Shown here piece after piece: positions 5,386 through 6,546 of a stretch of 6,546 bases of DNA. The notes under the pieces are model-generated. The model did no database searches, was not told the DNA's origin, and saw only the letters and a list, made by a program, of their open reading frames with translations. The stretch is taken from contig CABSAB010000086.1 in the NCBI GenBank assembly GCA_902475515.1, positions 1-6,546 of the forward strand, in the 5' to 3' direction. The stretch is from an uncultured Eubacteriales bacterium (GTDB lineage: Bacteria; Bacillota; Clostridia; Oscillospirales; Oscillospiraceae). Positions within the stretch are counted from its first letter, which is position 1. Every line of letters begins with the position of its first letter. Position numbers and translations under genes: made by a program.

Positions 5386-6534
5386 GTGCAGCACAGATCC
5401 GAAACCGAAAAGAACCTGCAAAAGCTGCGGCTGCTGCAGCTGATCGCAAAAGATACGCCCACCATTCCGGTAGACACAGAGGAATGGTTCTGCATTCTGC
5501 TGCTCGACATGCAGTTGCCGGACGCACCCCAGACTGCGCCGGGGCAGTTTGAGCCGCTGCTGGAGCAGCTCTCGCCGGCCGTCATCCCCGTCCAGTACGG
5601 CAGCGAATATGTGGTGCTGTTCTCCGGACAGCGGCAGCGGTTCCTGGAGGATTATCGGCAGTTGGTGGAAGCTTATCTGATACAGCTGCGGTCCCGGTGC
5701 GGCGAATCCCTTTGCTATGTGGTCAGCCCGCCTGTAGGGGGCGTAAACCTGATCCCCCGGGCCTACCGGATTGCTAAGACGGAATTTGACCAGCGGGTAT
5801 TCCGCAAGGAACGTCCCGCGGTATTCTTATCCATAGAGAGCGCCCAGGCCGGAGAGGAGCCCCTCTCCGCTGCGGGCAAGGATATGGAACGCAGGCTGTT
5901 TTTAAAGCTGGTCAACCTGGACTTCGACGGTGCAGCTGCATGTGTGCTGGAGCTGGTTTCCGCCGTGGGGGAATCCGGAAGCAGTGATGTTTCCCTGTTA
6001 AAGCTCCGGCTGTTCTGCCTGCTGGAAAATGCCGCCTACTATTTGGCCTTTCGGGCGGGGAAGGATCAGGCCCTGCTGGACGTGATGCCCCATTATCTGG
6101 GGAGCTTTTTGAGCGCGGCAGATGTGGATGTGCTGTCTGAGCAGACCTTTCATTTGATCCGGCTGCTAGAGCAGGAATTCAGCCCATCGGACAGCTCTGT
6201 TTCCAAACTCATCAACCGGATGCTGGGTTATTTCAGCGACCACTACATGGAGCAAGGGCTGACGGTGGCCTCTGCAGCGGCTCAGTTTCACATGAGTCCC
6301 CAACAGCTTGCACGGGATTTTAAGAAGCTGGTGGGGGTGAGTCCGTCGGTTTATCTCATGCAGCTCCGGCTGGACCGGGCCAAGCAGCTGCTTCTGGATA
6401 CGGCCATGAGCAACGAGCAGATTGCCCAGCATGTGGGCTTTGGGAATGTGAAGCGGCTGTACCGGGCCCTGCAGCGCTCTGATGGGGTCACCCCCGGCCA
6501 GTTCCGAAAAGGCGGCGGAGCTATGACACAGTGA
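5386..6534 (+). CDS. AraC-family transcriptional regulator (YesN-like, soluble), second copy
   Basis: DNA-binding regulator of 382 residues from GTG 5386 (398 if the earlier GTG at 5338 is used). Seen: the C-terminal AraC double helix-turn-helix with LTVASAAAQFHMSPQQLARD (about 292-311) and SNEQIAQHVGFGNVKRLYRA (about 342-361), closed by the typical GVTPGQFRK. The N-terminal half has WFCILLLDMQL (34-44), YGSEYVVLFSG (71-81) and CYVVSPPVGGV (110-120). This matches the strand layout of a degenerate GGDEF-like domain in YesN-type regulators; there is no signal, membrane segment or cupin motif. The architecture and length match the preceding regulator, but identity looks low, about 30% in the DNA-binding part by eye. 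The gene lies 292 bases after its neighbour and probably has its own promoter. Its target may be the minus-strand cluster or a gene beyond the right edge; the window ends 12 bases after its stop. Confidence 0.87.
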   Translation: MQHRSETEKNLQKLRLLQLIAKDTPTIPVDTEEWFCILLLDMQLPDAPQTAPGQFEPLLEQLSPAVIPVQYGSEYVVLFSGQRQRFLEDYRQLVEAYLIQLRSRCGESLCYVVSPPVGGVNLIPRAYRIAKTEFDQRVFRKERPAVFLSIESAQAGEEPLSAAGKDMERRLFLKLVNLDFDGAAACVLELVSAVGESGSSDVSLLKLRLFCLLENAAYYLAFRAGKDQALLDVMPHYLGSFLSAADVDVLSEQTFHLIRLLEQEFSPSDSSVSKLINRMLGYFSDHYMEQGLTVASAAAQFHMSPQQLARDFKKLVGVSPSVYLMQLRLDRAKQLLLDTAMSNEQIAQHVGFGNVKRLYRALQRSDGVTPGQFRKGGGAMTQ

Positions 6535-6546
6535 TTCATAATGTCC

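Overview
The window looks like chromosomal DNA of a moderately GC-rich anaerobic Firmicute, most likely a gut Clostridia/Oscillospiraceae-type organism. This is inferred from strong AAAGGAGG-type ribosome binding sites, a LipO-like family 1 solute-binding lipoprotein, two AraC regulators of the YesN-like kind, and an old-yellow-enzyme (OYE) flavoprotein next to a flavodoxin. No species can be named from the sequence alone.

Layout. The left 3.76 kb is one minus-strand cluster, read right to left: a solute-binding lipoprotein (2004-3764), a long flavodoxin-family protein (1172-1990), a wreck of a second solute-binding protein (882-1171), and an OYE-type flavin oxidoreductase (859 leftward to the window edge). 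The right half is on the plus strand: an AraC-type regulator (3879-5093) divergent from the cluster, a 292-base intergenic stretch, and a second AraC-type regulator of the same architecture (5386-6534).

The most informative reading concerns the OYE start. A 357-codon open frame beginning at 1078 looks like one protein but is not. Its first ~73 codons are the tail of a solute-binding protein whose frame is broken near 966-968. The original C-terminus continues in another frame to a TAA at 882-884. The OYE gene proper starts at ATG 859 behind its own ribosome binding site. A second frame break is suspected at about 16-30, where the OYE frame runs into an early TGA while another frame reads on sensibly to the edge.

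How the genes may work together (inference): the lipoprotein captures a small substrate for an ABC importer whose permeases are not in the window. The flavodoxin and OYE form a flavin-based redox pair that could reduce the imported compound, and the divergent regulator controls the cluster. The substrate cannot be told from the sequence. No RNA genes, CRISPR arrays, insertion sequences or convincing terminators were seen.
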